Origin: Thalassobacillus devorans MSP14
Lineage (GTDB): Bacteria; Bacillota; Bacilli; Bacillales; Halobacillaceae
DNA: 64,000 nt
Assembly: GCF_000496835.1 (NCBI RefSeq)
Contig: NZ_KI543236.1
Span: 521,636-585,635 of the forward strand
Reading direction: 5' to 3'
Made by a program: the position numbers and the translations under genes
Shown: in pieces, positions 36,005 to 44,425 of the stretch
Layout of the letters: each line of letters begins with the position of its first letter
Numbering within the stretch: the first letter of the stretch is position 1
Notes under the pieces: model-generated
Seen by the model: the letters and a program-made list of their open reading frames with translations, nothing else
Told to the model about the DNA's origin: nothing
The model's database searches: none

Positions 36005-36613
36005 ATGAAATTCAATCCATCTGAACTGGAAACAAACCAAGTATATAAACTATTAACGGGAGCGGTCGTACCACGTCCGATTGCCTGGGTCTCCACAGTC
36101 TCAAGTGATCATGTATTGAACCTGGCCCCTTACAGCTTTTTTACCGTTGCTTCGAGAAAGCCGCCGATGTTATGCATCTCCATTGGTCCAGGCGTAGGAG
36201 AGCGGGCGGGGACGGTCAAAGATACGCTGACCAATATCCGGGATACAGAGGAATTCGTCATCAACATAGCGACGACGCCATTAGGGAATGAATTGCAAAA
36301 AACGGCGGATAACCTCCCGAGCGATGCGGATGAATTTGCTGAAGCTGGTCTGACTCCAGTTGAAAGTGAACTTGTGAAGCCGATGCGCGTGGAAGAGGCC
36401 CCAATTCAAATGGAATGTCGGCTGCATCAAATTATTCCACTTGGCAGCGATCATTTAGTGATTGGCGAGATGGTAATGTACCATATCAAAGAGGAATATT
36501 ATAAGGAAGCCTATAAAGTGGATTTGGAGCAGCTGCGTCCACTCGGCAGGCTGGCCAACCAGTTCAGCGAAAGCAGGGACTTTTTCACACTGCCGAACAG
36601 TGATGTGAAATAG
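36005..36613 (+). CDS. Flavin reductase-like FMN-binding protein
   Basis: 202-aa split-barrel flavoprotein of the flavin reductase-like domain family: GAVVPRPIAWVSTVS at about 19-33, NLAPYSFFTVASRKPP at about 40-55, and DTEEFVINIA in the middle. Members are FMN reductases for two-component monooxygenases or FMN-binding proteins; no partner oxygenase is adjacent. It is the last gene of the GntR operon, 23 bases after the MFS gene, with an AAAGGAG site. Confidence 0.85.
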   Translation: MKFNPSELETNQVYKLLTGAVVPRPIAWVSTVSSDHVLNLAPYSFFTVASRKPPMLCISIGPGVGERAGTVKDTLTNIRDTEEFVINIATTPLGNELQKTADNLPSDADEFAEAGLTPVESELVKPMRVEEAPIQMECRLHQIIPLGSDHLVIGEMVMYHIKEEYYKEAYKVDLEQLRPLGRLANQFSESRDFFTLPNSDVK

Positions 36614-36649
36614 GCTCATAGAAGGATAACTCCTATGTACATCCATAGT

Positions 36650-36709
36650 AAAAGTGCCTGCCCCCTTAGGGAGTCAACATGTTACTCCACTGGGGAACAG
36701 GCACTTTTG
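36650..36709. terminator. Dispersed palindromic element, copy d, acting as terminator
   Basis: AAAAGTGCCTGCCCCC ... TGGGGAACAGGCACTTTT; an inner GGGAGT/ACTCC pairing is also present. It separates the convergent CoA-transferase operon and opcR-like gene. Confidence 0.82.
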
Positions 36710-36740
36710 TTTTGTCTATTTGTTAACTGCTTCAGCACAA

Positions 36741-37307
36741 TCAAATACCCGGTTTATCTTTATCTGTTTGATTTTCTCTCCTGATTGGAATAAAATCCAG
36801 GATTTCCTTTGTCTCCATACTGTCGATCAGTCGGTTGAGCCAATCATAATACTCCCGCCAGTTTTCCAGCTTTTCCATATCAAGTTTGGCCTGTTCGAGA
36901 ACTTCATCAGAAGTATCCGGATTAGTTATCAGTTCCTGTAATTCAGTGATCGTTTTCTCAGTGGCTTTGGTATTTGTTGTGGCAGCCAATCGCCATTTGG
37001 TTGAGAAATAATCGAAAAAACGCTGGTAAGGGTCATCATTTACTACGTATAAATCTTTCCTTACTCCTTTTCTCCAGGCTTTTTCCACCATGTTCAGTTC
37101 AAGTAACGTTCTGACTGCAAGACTCATGCTTGCTTTACTCATTCCAAGTTCTTCTTTCATTTCATCAAGTGTGAGCGGCTTATCTGAGAAAAAGAGAAGA
37201 CAATATAACCTTCCAATGGAGGGGGTGACTCCATACAAGCTCATATTGTTTGATTTTGTCTCAATGATTCTTGCTCTAGCCTGTTCTAATATTTCCATGT
37301 CATCCAT
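36741..37307 (-). CDS. GbsR/OpcR-type regulator
   Basis: 188-aa GbsR-family regulator, a paralogue of the protein at 21883-22446: shared blocks TPSIGRLY, ELGMSK.SMS.AVR.L and KG.RKDL. In B. subtilis the OpcR member represses choline/betaine importers. Here it is divergent from opuAC with a perfect palindrome in the opuAC promoter, so an OpcR-like role is likely by context. The start ATG GAT GAC is close to a GGATG site. C-terminal residues IPIRRENQTDKDK are hydrophilic. Confidence 0.82.
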   Translation of the reverse strand: MDDMEILEQARARIIETKSNNMSLYGVTPSIGRLYCLLFFSDKPLTLDEMKEELGMSKASMSLAVRTLLELNMVEKAWRKGVRKDLYVVNDDPYQRFFDYFSTKWRLAATTNTKATEKTITELQELITNPDTSDEVLEQAKLDMEKLENWREYYDWLNRLIDSMETKEILDFIPIRRENQTDKDKPGI

Positions 37308-37440
37308 CTATTTCACATCCTAGTAAAAGGCTCTCTTTATTTATAGTTTAGGCTACCTTTTTCTAATAAAAATGTAAAGATTGTCATCATCATGAAAAAT
37401 GGATGATAAGAGAGGAAATATACAATATTGTATTTTAACT

Positions 37441-37469
37441 TTGTTTAATACATATTAAACGTATTATAT
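37441..37469 (+). promoter_or_regulatory. opuAC promoter with palindromic operator
   Basis: TTGTTT, 17 bases, TTATAT. The spacer holds the perfect inverted repeat GTTTAATA-CA-TATTAAAC (37443-37460), related in sequence to the one before gbsR. The remaining leader to 37655 contains a 12-codon mini-frame (37488-37523) and a weak hairpin at about 37536-37575. Confidence 0.55.
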
Positions 37470-37655
37470 GAAATGAGAGGATGAAATATGGCATTTGTGG
37501 AAGATTATCCAGGAGCGCTATAATAAAAAAGTCTTAATTGGCGAAATTCCGAAAATATTGTCGAATTTTGCACCGTTCAATTTACAGCATGATTATTGTT
37601 GACTTGTCAATATAACATTCTCATGCCAGAGAAAAATAAAGGAGTGTAGTAGAAA

Positions 37656-38573
37656 TTGTTTAAAGAAAAATGGAAAAAAATCAGTTTAGTCGCAGGTCTA
37701 TCATTAACTTTAGTGGCTGCTGGCTGTGGACAAGATGACAGTGGCAGTACGGAAAATAGTGGAGATGCGGGCTCAAATGTCAGTGAAGAAGTAGAGTATA
37801 CCATCACAGGTATCGAACCAGGAGCTGGACTGACCCAAGCAACCGATAAAGCTCTAAAAGAATACGAAAATCTTGAGGGGTGGGAACATGAAACAGCTTC
37901 CACAGCTGCCATGTTAACTTCCTTAGGTGAAGCTATTGCCAATGAGGAGCCAATCATCGTTGCCGGGTGGTCTCCACACTTTAAATTTAAAAAATATGAC
38001 TTAAAGTACTTAGAAGACCCGAAAGGTGTTTATGGTAAAGAGGAATATATAGCAACTATCGCCAGAAAAGGGTTAAAAGAAGACATGCCTGAAGCTTATA
38101 CTATTCTGGACAGATTTAAATGGGAAACGGGAGATATGGAAACGGTCATGCTTGATGCACAGAAAATGGATTTTGAAAAAGCCGCTCAGCAGTGGGTGGA
38201 TGAAAACCAGGATAAGGTTTCCAAATGGACCAAAGGTGTGGACAAGGTAGATGGTAAGTCGATCGAACTGGTATCAACTCCTTGGGATTCCGAACGTTCT
38301 TCAGCCCACGTGGTAAAAAAAGTGTTAGAACAACAAGGTTATGATGTTGCAATAACTGCAGTTTCCCCACCTGTCATGTTCCAGGCAATTGCCTCAGGCG
38401 ATGGAGATGCTTCTGTTGCACCATGGATGCCGATGACTCACGCTGCATATTATGAGGAACATGAAGGTGATTTTGTGGATCTCGGAAAGAACCTGGAAGG
38501 TGCTAAGAGTGGACTGGTTGTTCCAGCTTACATGGAGATTGATTCTATCAAAGACCTTAAGCCTAAAGAGTAA
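37656..38573 (+). CDS. opuAC: Glycine betaine-binding lipoprotein, OpuAC type
   Basis: 305-aa extracellular binding protein with a lipoprotein signal (VAAGC, Cys24). The lobes are in the OpuAC order: GIEPGAGLTQATDKAL and WSPHFKFKKYDLKYLEDP first, then TPWDSERSSAHVVKKVL, APWMPMTHAAY and SGLVVPAYM. The aromatic residues in these motifs form the quaternary-amine cage in characterised OpuAC. No opuAA or opuAB genes are adjacent. TTG start 12 bases after AAAGGAG. Regulation by the divergent OpcR-like protein is inferred. Confidence 0.88.
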   Translation: MFKEKWKKISLVAGLSLTLVAAGCGQDDSGSTENSGDAGSNVSEEVEYTITGIEPGAGLTQATDKALKEYENLEGWEHETASTAAMLTSLGEAIANEEPIIVAGWSPHFKFKKYDLKYLEDPKGVYGKEEYIATIARKGLKEDMPEAYTILDRFKWETGDMETVMLDAQKMDFEKAAQQWVDENQDKVSKWTKGVDKVDGKSIELVSTPWDSERSSAHVVKKVLEQQGYDVAITAVSPPVMFQAIASGDGDASVAPWMPMTHAAYYEEHEGDFVDLGKNLEGAKSGLVVPAYMEIDSIKDLKPKE

Positions 38574-38611
38574 TTTATCAATATATGTTAAATGTTGACA
38601 TGAAAGATATA

Positions 38612-38656
38612 TGCTCCCCTGTTACAGGTTTACACCTGTTACTTAGGGGGGCTTTT
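38612..38656 (+). terminator. Terminator of opuAC
   Basis: Nested stem GCTCCCCT / AGGGGGGC with inner ACAGGT / ACCTGT, then TTTT. Confidence 0.8.
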
Positions 38657-38725
38657 GCTATTACATAAATTAGCCCTGCCAGTTGCTGCCACTCCAAGTA
38701 ACTGTATATTATCCTCTTTTGATGT

Positions 38726-38772
38726 CAAAAAGCCTGCACCTCCTTGTCATTGTTTTTGCATGGAGGTGCAGG
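38726..38772 (-). terminator. Terminator of spo0M
   Basis: Read leftward, CCTGCACCTCC ... GGAGGTGCAGG followed by CTTTTTG. Confidence 0.78.
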
Positions 38773-38798
38773 TATGTTTATTTATAAGTCTGTTCTGC

Positions 38799-39563
38799 TT
38801 ATTTTTTATATTGGTCGATAGCTTGCTTCAGTTTACGTGCAACAGCATCTAAGGGTCCATTCAGTTCCTGGCTGGTAAGCTTGACTTTCGCCCGGCTTTC
38901 GTCGATTTCCAATGCTTCAGCAAATAAGCCTCCAAGTCCTCGGGCACGTCGATCTACTTCCAGCATGACATCCACATGGTTCTCCTGAAGGAAGAAGATT
39001 ACTTCTAATTCATCTAAGTAAGAACGATATTCTCCCCCAGGGGTGAATTCAAATTCCTGCACATAGCCGAATCGTTTTGATGCCTCCATTTCTACTTTTC
39101 TAAGGTGGAAGCCCAGGTTATTTTCCAGTGCATTCAATACTTTTTCAATGTAGGGGTGCGGGGTGATCGTGATTGGATCTCTATCTTCCGGGTCGAGAGC
39201 CATAGGGATGTCTACTCCTGTCTCAAACCAAATTGGTAGTTTTCCAAGGGATGCAGGGGCATGGTAGGGAAGTTTGATGGAAAAAGGAAGTTCTTTCGTT
39301 TCCCCTGCCTGGATGGACAGCTGATTGGTGATGGAATATTTCTGTAAATCCACTTTTTCTCTAACTTTCCGGTCATCCACTTCACGAATGGCTTCTGTCA
39401 TGAGGAAAATGTGGATGGCGTCGATGGATTGTTCGACATCTCCACCCTGGATAACCACTTTTCCATGCACTTCTTCCCCGGGGACAAAGTGGTCTTTTTC
39501 TAACTGGGTATCAACCTTCGCAGCACCTACGCCTACGCTTGCTAATAATTTTTTGAACATCAT
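38799..39563 (-). CDS. spo0M: Sporulation-control protein Spo0M
   Basis: 254-aa Spo0M family protein with an arrestin-like double beta-sandwich fold: GVGAAKVDTQLEKDHFVPGEEV pattern at about 10-31, then KELPFSIKLPYHAP at about 100-113. The acidic C-terminal region has FAEALEIDESRAKV. In B. subtilis it affects sporulation efficiency and cell shape. It supports an endospore-forming host. Start at the first of two ATGs with GGAGGAG. Convergent terminator downstream. Confidence 0.92.
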   Translation of the reverse strand: MMFKKLLASVGVGAAKVDTQLEKDHFVPGEEVHGKVVIQGGDVEQSIDAIHIFLMTEAIREVDDRKVREKVDLQKYSITNQLSIQAGETKELPFSIKLPYHAPASLGKLPIWFETGVDIPMALDPEDRDPITITPHPYIEKVLNALENNLGFHLRKVEMEASKRFGYVQEFEFTPGGEYRSYLDELEVIFFLQENHVDVMLEVDRRARGLGGLFAEALEIDESRAKVKLTSQELNGPLDAVARKLKQAIDQYKK

Positions 39564-39644
39564 ATCTCCTCCTCTTCTTGATTATACGAATGAATCCATT
39601 AAAAAGGTTCATTTTTTATTAACTTTAAAGTCACGTTCAAAAAA

Positions 39645-39693
39645 GTATCTGACCCCACTCCGTTAACACTTTAGCAGGGTGGGGATCAGGCAC
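39645..39693. repeat. Dispersed palindromic element, copy e
   Basis: GTATCTGACCCCACTCC, centre GTTAACACTTTAGC, GGGTGGGGATCAGGCAC. It lies between divergent spo0M and the MaoC gene. Confidence 0.75.
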
Positions 39694-39781
39694 CATCCCT
39701 AATTTCTTATGAACGAAAGAGGAATTTTACATGCGTGTATCGTAGTATGGAAAAAAGGAGATAAATGTTAGGAGGAAGAAA

Positions 39782-40159
39782 ATGTCCCTTAAAGCAGGAG
39801 ATACCATCACTTTCGAACGAACATTCACAAAAGAGGATGTGAAAATATTCACAAAGGTTTCCGGCGATGAAGGGGTGCACCATTTAACACCGGATGAGCA
39901 GGGGCGTCTAGTAGTGCAAGGGCTACTCACGGCAACGCTGCCGACAAAAATCGGTGGTGACCATAATGTCATGGCGCGGACCATGAATTTCGAGTTTATA
40001 AGACCAGTGTTCACGGGAGATACGATTGTCTGTGAAGCTGTCATCAAAAAATATGAAAAGACAGAAAAGAATAGAACAGCGATTGTGGCGGCCTTTACCT
40101 GTACGAATCAAAAGGAGAAAGAAGTACTGAAAGGGAATTTTTCCGGAGTTATTCTATAA
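39782..40159 (+). CDS. MaoC-like hydratase-fold protein
   Basis: 125-aa single hotdog-domain MaoC-like protein: LKAGDTITFERTFTKEDVKIF at about 3-23 in pattern, then the LVVQGLLTATLPTKIGG segment and the FIRPVFTGDTIVCEA block at about 75-89. (R)-specific enoyl-CoA hydratases share this fold, but the catalytic Asp-His of a GxxHxD motif is not clearly present here (SGDEGVHHLTPDE is the corresponding region), so activity is uncertain. The ATG has a TTAGGAGG site; a bidirectional terminator follows. Confidence 0.78.
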   Translation: MSLKAGDTITFERTFTKEDVKIFTKVSGDEGVHHLTPDEQGRLVVQGLLTATLPTKIGGDHNVMARTMNFEFIRPVFTGDTIVCEAVIKKYEKTEKNRTAIVAAFTCTNQKEKEVLKGNFSGVIL

Positions 40160-40165
40160 AAAATT

Positions 40166-40197
40166 TTGCCTGTCCGACAGTTGGGACAGGCATTTTC
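40166..40197. terminator. Bidirectional terminator
   Basis: TTTTGCCTGTCC ... GGGACAGGCATTTT between convergent genes. Confidence 0.8.
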
Positions 40198-40200
40198 GTA

Positions 40201-41016
40201 TTATCGATTCCTGGACTGGAGCAAAAAAAGAAATGCAACCAATGATCCCGGGATGTTGTTCCGTTTTTTCCAATCGACTAAGTAACCGGGCATACGATCA
40301 AAACGATCGGCCGCTTCTATAGGAATAGCTCCCTTTTTAATGATTGCCCACGTTATACCGTCCTTATCTTTGATGGTGAAATGGCCGATCCCGGCATCGT
40401 CCTCTGCACGCCAACGGCACTGATCAGATTCGATGTATTGGGTGATCTGTTGGCCTTTATTTTTCGTATCTTTCGTATAGGCAACATAATTTCCATTCCT
40501 GTTCTGCACGTAGCCCCGCCAGGAGAACCCGCCTTTCTTTTCTATCTTATATAATAGGTTTCCCTGTTTATCTTTCAAAATAAAATCAGCGGAACGCACG
40601 GTATCAAAAGACAAAGCAGCTGTTATTCCCATAAGAATCTTTTGTTTGAGACCGACTTCTTCCTGAATTTCTCCATACAGCTCTCCATCCATCGCAAACA
40701 GCCCGGCCTGGTAGGATTTCATCGGCTTTTGGCCGAGATACATCCGGGCAGGGAGCTTTTCGATCGATGCCTCTGTGTCATCTTCAGTAAAATCAACCTC
40801 TGTCTGCCTCGCTTTTTGTAAATCATGGTAACCGGTACGCAGCAGTCCGATGCCGCTTATGGTAAAAATCGCACTATAAATGAGAGAAAGGATAAAACCG
40901 CTTGGGTTTAACGTAAGAAAACCGATGATGAAAAGGAGTGCGATAAAAGTTAATACGGTTCCTGTGAGCAATTGACGTCTTGCGTCCTGGTAAATGAGTT
41001 CTTTAACATGAGTCAT
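40201..41016 (-). CDS. Membrane protein with tubby-like C-terminal domain
   Basis: 271-aa protein: two transmembrane helices (about 17-37 and 40-60) followed by a soluble beta-rich region (about 95-255) with repeated strand motifs such as DFILKDKQGNLLYKIEKKG and GHFTIKDKDGITWAIIKKG (about 19 residues each). This layout resembles the tubby C-terminal-like/LURP-one (phospholipid scramblase-like) fold. No enzymatic motif. The ATG has a GGAGGCAG site. Function unknown; membrane-lipid association is a guess from fold resemblance. Confidence 0.6.
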   Translation of the reverse strand: MTHVKELIYQDARRQLLTGTVLTFIALLFIIGFLTLNPSGFILSLIYSAIFTISGIGLLRTGYHDLQKARQTEVDFTEDDTEASIEKLPARMYLGQKPMKSYQAGLFAMDGELYGEIQEEVGLKQKILMGITAALSFDTVRSADFILKDKQGNLLYKIEKKGGFSWRGYVQNRNGNYVAYTKDTKNKGQQITQYIESDQCRWRAEDDAGIGHFTIKDKDGITWAIIKKGAIPIEAADRFDRMPGYLVDWKKRNNIPGSLVAFLFLLQSRNR

Positions 41017-41299
41017 CCGATCTGCCTCCTTACATAAGGTACGATAAAATCTGGAAAAGGTTTCGTTATTAGATCATTTTCTGGAACTTTTGTGAGAGGG
41101 ACAGGAAGAAGGGGAAAGTCCGCTTCGCCAACTTGTGCTCCGTCTATCTGTATTTTCTGGAGAATGCAAATAGTTCTATAATTTTAACCGTTATTTCTTG
41201 AAAATTCTGTCACATTATGGATAATTAACCATATAGTCTTCCTGTGCACTTGGTATGCGTAAACGCAAATAAAACAAGTGACCGTTTTGGAGTGAGTAC

Positions 41300-41917
41300 A
41301 TGATTCGCAAATTGGCGATGGTAATTTTTATAATTGGCTTTGGGCTATTCGCGTATAGTGGCTGGCAGTATTATGAAGCGATGCAGTCGGTAGAAGAAAT
41401 ACCAAAGGCTGCGCAATCTAAAAGTTCTGATGCGCCAATGAGAACGATAGAAACTACCAGTCTCGATTCCGTAGATTCGTTTAAGGAACCATTGACCCTG
41501 AATTATGATATCAATAAGGGGGAGAAAGTGGCGACCCTTGACATACCCGGAATTGGAAAACGATTTTCGACGTATTGGGGGACTGATGCTCAAACTCTCG
41601 GTAAGGGAGTCGGCATGTATGTCAGCAAATGGACAACCGTCCCTAACAGGGAAGGTGGACACACGGTCCTTTCCGGTCACAGGGACACCGTGTTTACTGG
41701 TTTAGGTGAACTGGGAGAAGGAGATACCCTTGACGTTCATTATGACGGGGAAACCTACACTTATGAGATTGAAAAAACGTGGATAACTGATGCCCAGGAC
41801 CGGTCAGTCATTGTCAAAAAAGACGAACCTACTCTGACATTGACGACTTGTTATCCGTTTGATTATATAGGATATGCCCCGGATCGTTACATCGTCGAGG
41901 CGAAATTGGTGGAATGA
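41300..41917 (+). CDS. Class D sortase
   Basis: 205-aa membrane-anchored transpeptidase. It has an N-terminal helix (about 4-20), then the sortase barrel with catalytic His127 (LSGHRDT), Cys184 (TLTTC) and Arg196 (APDRYIVEA). Class D sortases attach proteins with an LPxTA-like sorting signal to peptidoglycan, often during sporulation. No sorting-signal substrate is encoded in the window. The ATG has a TTGGAGTG site; a terminator follows. Confidence 0.92.
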   Translation: MIRKLAMVIFIIGFGLFAYSGWQYYEAMQSVEEIPKAAQSKSSDAPMRTIETTSLDSVDSFKEPLTLNYDINKGEKVATLDIPGIGKRFSTYWGTDAQTLGKGVGMYVSKWTTVPNREGGHTVLSGHRDTVFTGLGELGEGDTLDVHYDGETYTYEIEKTWITDAQDRSVIVKKDEPTLTLTTCYPFDYIGYAPDRYIVEAKLVE

Positions 41918-41958
41918 AAATTCTAAGAAACCCTGATTGGTTTTCAGAAGAATGGATG

Positions 41959-41989
41959 AAACCCGGGCGTATAGGCGTCCGGGTTTTTA
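41959..41989 (+). terminator. Terminator of sortase gene
   Basis: AAACCCGGGCG ... CGTCCGGGTTTTT stem-loop. Confidence 0.82.
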
Positions 41990-42019
41990 AATATTAGGGA
42001 TACGGGGAAGGTATGAAAA

Positions 42020-42865
42020 TTATCTTTGGGCTATCTTTCTCATTCCTTCTGAAATAAGATCAACCAGAAAGACAAGGATCACATAGCAGATCAGGTAGAG
42101 TGCCACTTCCGTATAATGAAACCAGCTCATACTCAGTTTGAATTCGTGTCCAAGACCGCCAGCTCCCACAAGTCCTACAACAACTGTAGTACGGATGATG
42201 ACTTCCCAGCGGTAAACAATGTAAGAGATGAACTTTGGCAGAATCGTCGGGAATATTCCGTATAGAAAGATTTGGGGTTTAGAGGCACCGGATGATGCCA
42301 GACTTCTTACGGGTCTGATGTCCATATCCTCAACCGTTTCTGCACAAAGCTTTCCCAGTATGCCGAAGTTATGGAGTGCCAGCGCGATTGCTCCTGGTAA
42401 TATACCTGGTTTTAAAATCAAGATAATGATCATGGCCCATAATAATTCCGGTACCGCCCTGGAGACGGTATAAAATAACCGTATGAACCCATAGATGAAC
42501 CATCCATACCTTGTTCTGGAGAGTGTCAGCATACCGCTTGCAGCAGTACTAGCAGCGGGAATCACCGTTAAGAGCATCCCCAGTGTGGCAAAACCTACTG
42601 CCATCACACTCATCACCAGTGTTTTAAAGGATAACACGGCGGCAGATTTCCAACTCTCTGCATTTGTAAAAGCTGGGTTTTCCACTCCTATCCCCGCGAG
42701 ATTTTGCAGAAATTCGATGGTGAACTGTTTATTTTTTTCAGAAAAAAGACGGAGGAAGTCTGCATCTTCCACGCTGAAAATATACATCCAGGACGTGATC
42801 ATTAACAGGAAAGCGGCAAGGAGTGAACCCCGGACAAATCCGATTTTAAAACGTGTATGCTTCAT
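42020..42865 (-). CDS. phnE: PhnE-type ABC permease 2
   Basis: About 281-aa membrane permease of the phosphonate-type ABC family with six helices. The EAA-like loop is ASSGASKPQIFLYGIFPTILPKFISYIVYRWE in pattern at about 190-220. The ATG at 42865 overlaps the stop of the preceding permease (ATGA). Together with the next permease it would form the membrane pore of a PhnCDE-type importer. The substrate could be phosphonate, phosphite or, judging from the partner proteins, another oxyanion. Confidence 0.87.
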   Translation of the reverse strand: MKHTRFKIGFVRGSLLAAFLLMITSWMYIFSVEDADFLRLFSEKNKQFTIEFLQNLAGIGVENPAFTNAESWKSAAVLSFKTLVMSVMAVGFATLGMLLTVIPAASTAASGMLTLSRTRYGWFIYGFIRLFYTVSRAVPELLWAMIIILILKPGILPGAIALALHNFGILGKLCAETVEDMDIRPVRSLASSGASKPQIFLYGIFPTILPKFISYIVYRWEVIIRTTVVVGLVGAGGLGHEFKLSMSWFHYTEVALYLICYVILVFLVDLISEGMRKIAQR

Positions 42866-43659
42866 GCTACCAGCCTCTTTCTCAGCATCTGACTCCACAA
42901 ATCAACGATCATAACCATTCCGATTAAAAAAATTAAAAATGTCCAGACTTCATCATAGTGCAGGTCCTGCATGGATAACTGGATTTGAAATCCGAGTCCG
43001 CCTAATCCGATGAAGCTCATAATCGCAGAGGAGCGGATGGCACATTCAAACCTGTAAAATGCATAGCTGATCAAGTCAGGGGCAGCAAAGGGAAGGTACC
43101 CGTAAAGTAGCTGCTGGAGACGTGTAGCTCCATTGGCTCTTAGTGACTGAAGCGGTTTTTCTGGTACATTCGTAAATATATCGGAAAACACCCGGCCTAA
43201 AATGCCGCTATAAGGGATGGCGATGGCAAAGATGGCGGCAAAGGGGGAAATCCCGGTCGCTGCAACGAATAATAAAGCCCAGACGAGTTCATGGATTGCT
43301 CGTAAAAAGCCCAGCATTCCACGAAAGAAGTTTTTCACAGCATAGTGGCTGGCTCCTCGATTTTTCAGAAGGATGCCGGAGGATAACACACCAAAGACAA
43401 AACCGAACAGTACCGCCAGGGTCATCCCTGCGACAGCATAAGCCAATGTTATCCAGGCTGACATAAAGGCAAGCTTCAAAATTTCCAACGAAAAATCTGG
43501 CTGAAGCATACCCTGAATCATCTGTAACATCGTGGTCCATCCCCCGGCGTGAACAAGTTCGCCTCCCCATTCCACGGAAAATAGGCTAGCGATAAACGTA
43601 AGCAACATCACGATTGTCAGGATGGTTTTACTATGGAAATACATAAGTTTATGTTGCAT
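42862..43659 (-). CDS. phnE: PhnE-type ABC permease 1
   Basis: 265-aa permease homologous to its neighbour, with six helices and an EAA-like loop (SLRANGATRLQQLLYGYLPF) at about 172-191. Short N-terminus. It overlaps phnC by 11 bases at its start and the second permease by 4 bases at its end, so all are translated together. Two separate PhnE-type genes are common in these systems. Confidence 0.88.
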   Translation of the reverse strand: MQHKLMYFHSKTILTIVMLLTFIASLFSVEWGGELVHAGGWTTMLQMIQGMLQPDFSLEILKLAFMSAWITLAYAVAGMTLAVLFGFVFGVLSSGILLKNRGASHYAVKNFFRGMLGFLRAIHELVWALLFVAATGISPFAAIFAIAIPYSGILGRVFSDIFTNVPEKPLQSLRANGATRLQQLLYGYLPFAAPDLISYAFYRFECAIRSSAIMSFIGLGGLGFQIQLSMQDLHYDEVWTFLIFLIGMVMIVDLWSQMLRKRLVA

Positions 43660-44422
43660 TTTGCTTCTGCTCCGTTAGTTGATAGAGTTGAGTGAGGTCT
43701 TCCGTTGTAATCGTATCCGACTTGCGATCGAAAAAGATTTGGCCGTCCCTGAGCGCAATGACCCGGTCAAAATGCATTTTTGCCAAATCAAGCGAGTGGA
43801 GGCTTGCGACCAGTGTTTTGTTTTCTGACTTCGCCAGGGAAACCAGTATCTGAATGATATCCTTTGCCCTTGCAGGGTCCAGTGATGATACGGGTTCATC
43901 AGCAAGGATCACTTCTGGATTCTGTACAAGCAGGCGCGCTAAAGCAACCCGCTGCTGTTCGCCGCCAGACAATCGTGCGGTTCTGTCATAAATTTTATCT
44001 GAAAGGCCGACTCGTTCTAAAGCTTTCATGGCTGCTTGTTTTTCCTGGGGGAAGATGAAAGACCAAAGTGATTTCCAAAATCCCCAGTCTGCTAATTTAC
44101 CTGCTAATACATTATGGATAACAGGAAGTGGACCGACAAGATCGAACTGCTGTCGAATGATTCCTGCTTTTTTTGCCAAATCTTTGGGGTTTCGATATAG
44201 GGATGTGGTCTTTTCATCCAGCAGGATGGTTCCAGTGTCGGGGAGTTCAATGGCGGCTAACATGTTTAACAGCGTGGATTTCCCTGCACCGCTCGGGCCG
44301 ATTAACGCGACCACTTCTCCTTTTTTAATGCGTAAAGACATTGGGGCAATTGCCTGAAGTCCCCCATATCTCTTCGCTGCCTGCTCTATTGTAATTGCAT
44401 CACTCGCTGTCATTTTCTTCAC
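43649..44422 (-). CDS. phnC: PhnC-type ABC ATPase
   Basis: 257-aa ATP-binding subunit: Walker A GPSGAGKST at about 42-50, Q-loop RQQFDLVGPL, signature LSGGEQQRVALA at about 149-160, Walker B VILADEP followed by VSSLDP, and the switch His in SLHSLDLAK. It energises the importer formed with the two PhnE-type permeases. It lies 3 bases after phnD. Confidence 0.92.
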   Translation of the reverse strand: MKKMTASDAITIEQAAKRYGGLQAIAPMSLRIKKGEVVALIGPSGAGKSTLLNMLAAIELPDTGTILLDEKTTSLYRNPKDLAKKAGIIRQQFDLVGPLPVIHNVLAGKLADWGFWKSLWSFIFPQEKQAAMKALERVGLSDKIYDRTARLSGGEQQRVALARLLVQNPEVILADEPVSSLDPARAKDIIQILVSLAKSENKTLVASLHSLDLAKMHFDRVIALRDGQIFFDRKSDTITTEDLTQLYQLTEQKQNAT

Positions 44423-44425
44423 CTG

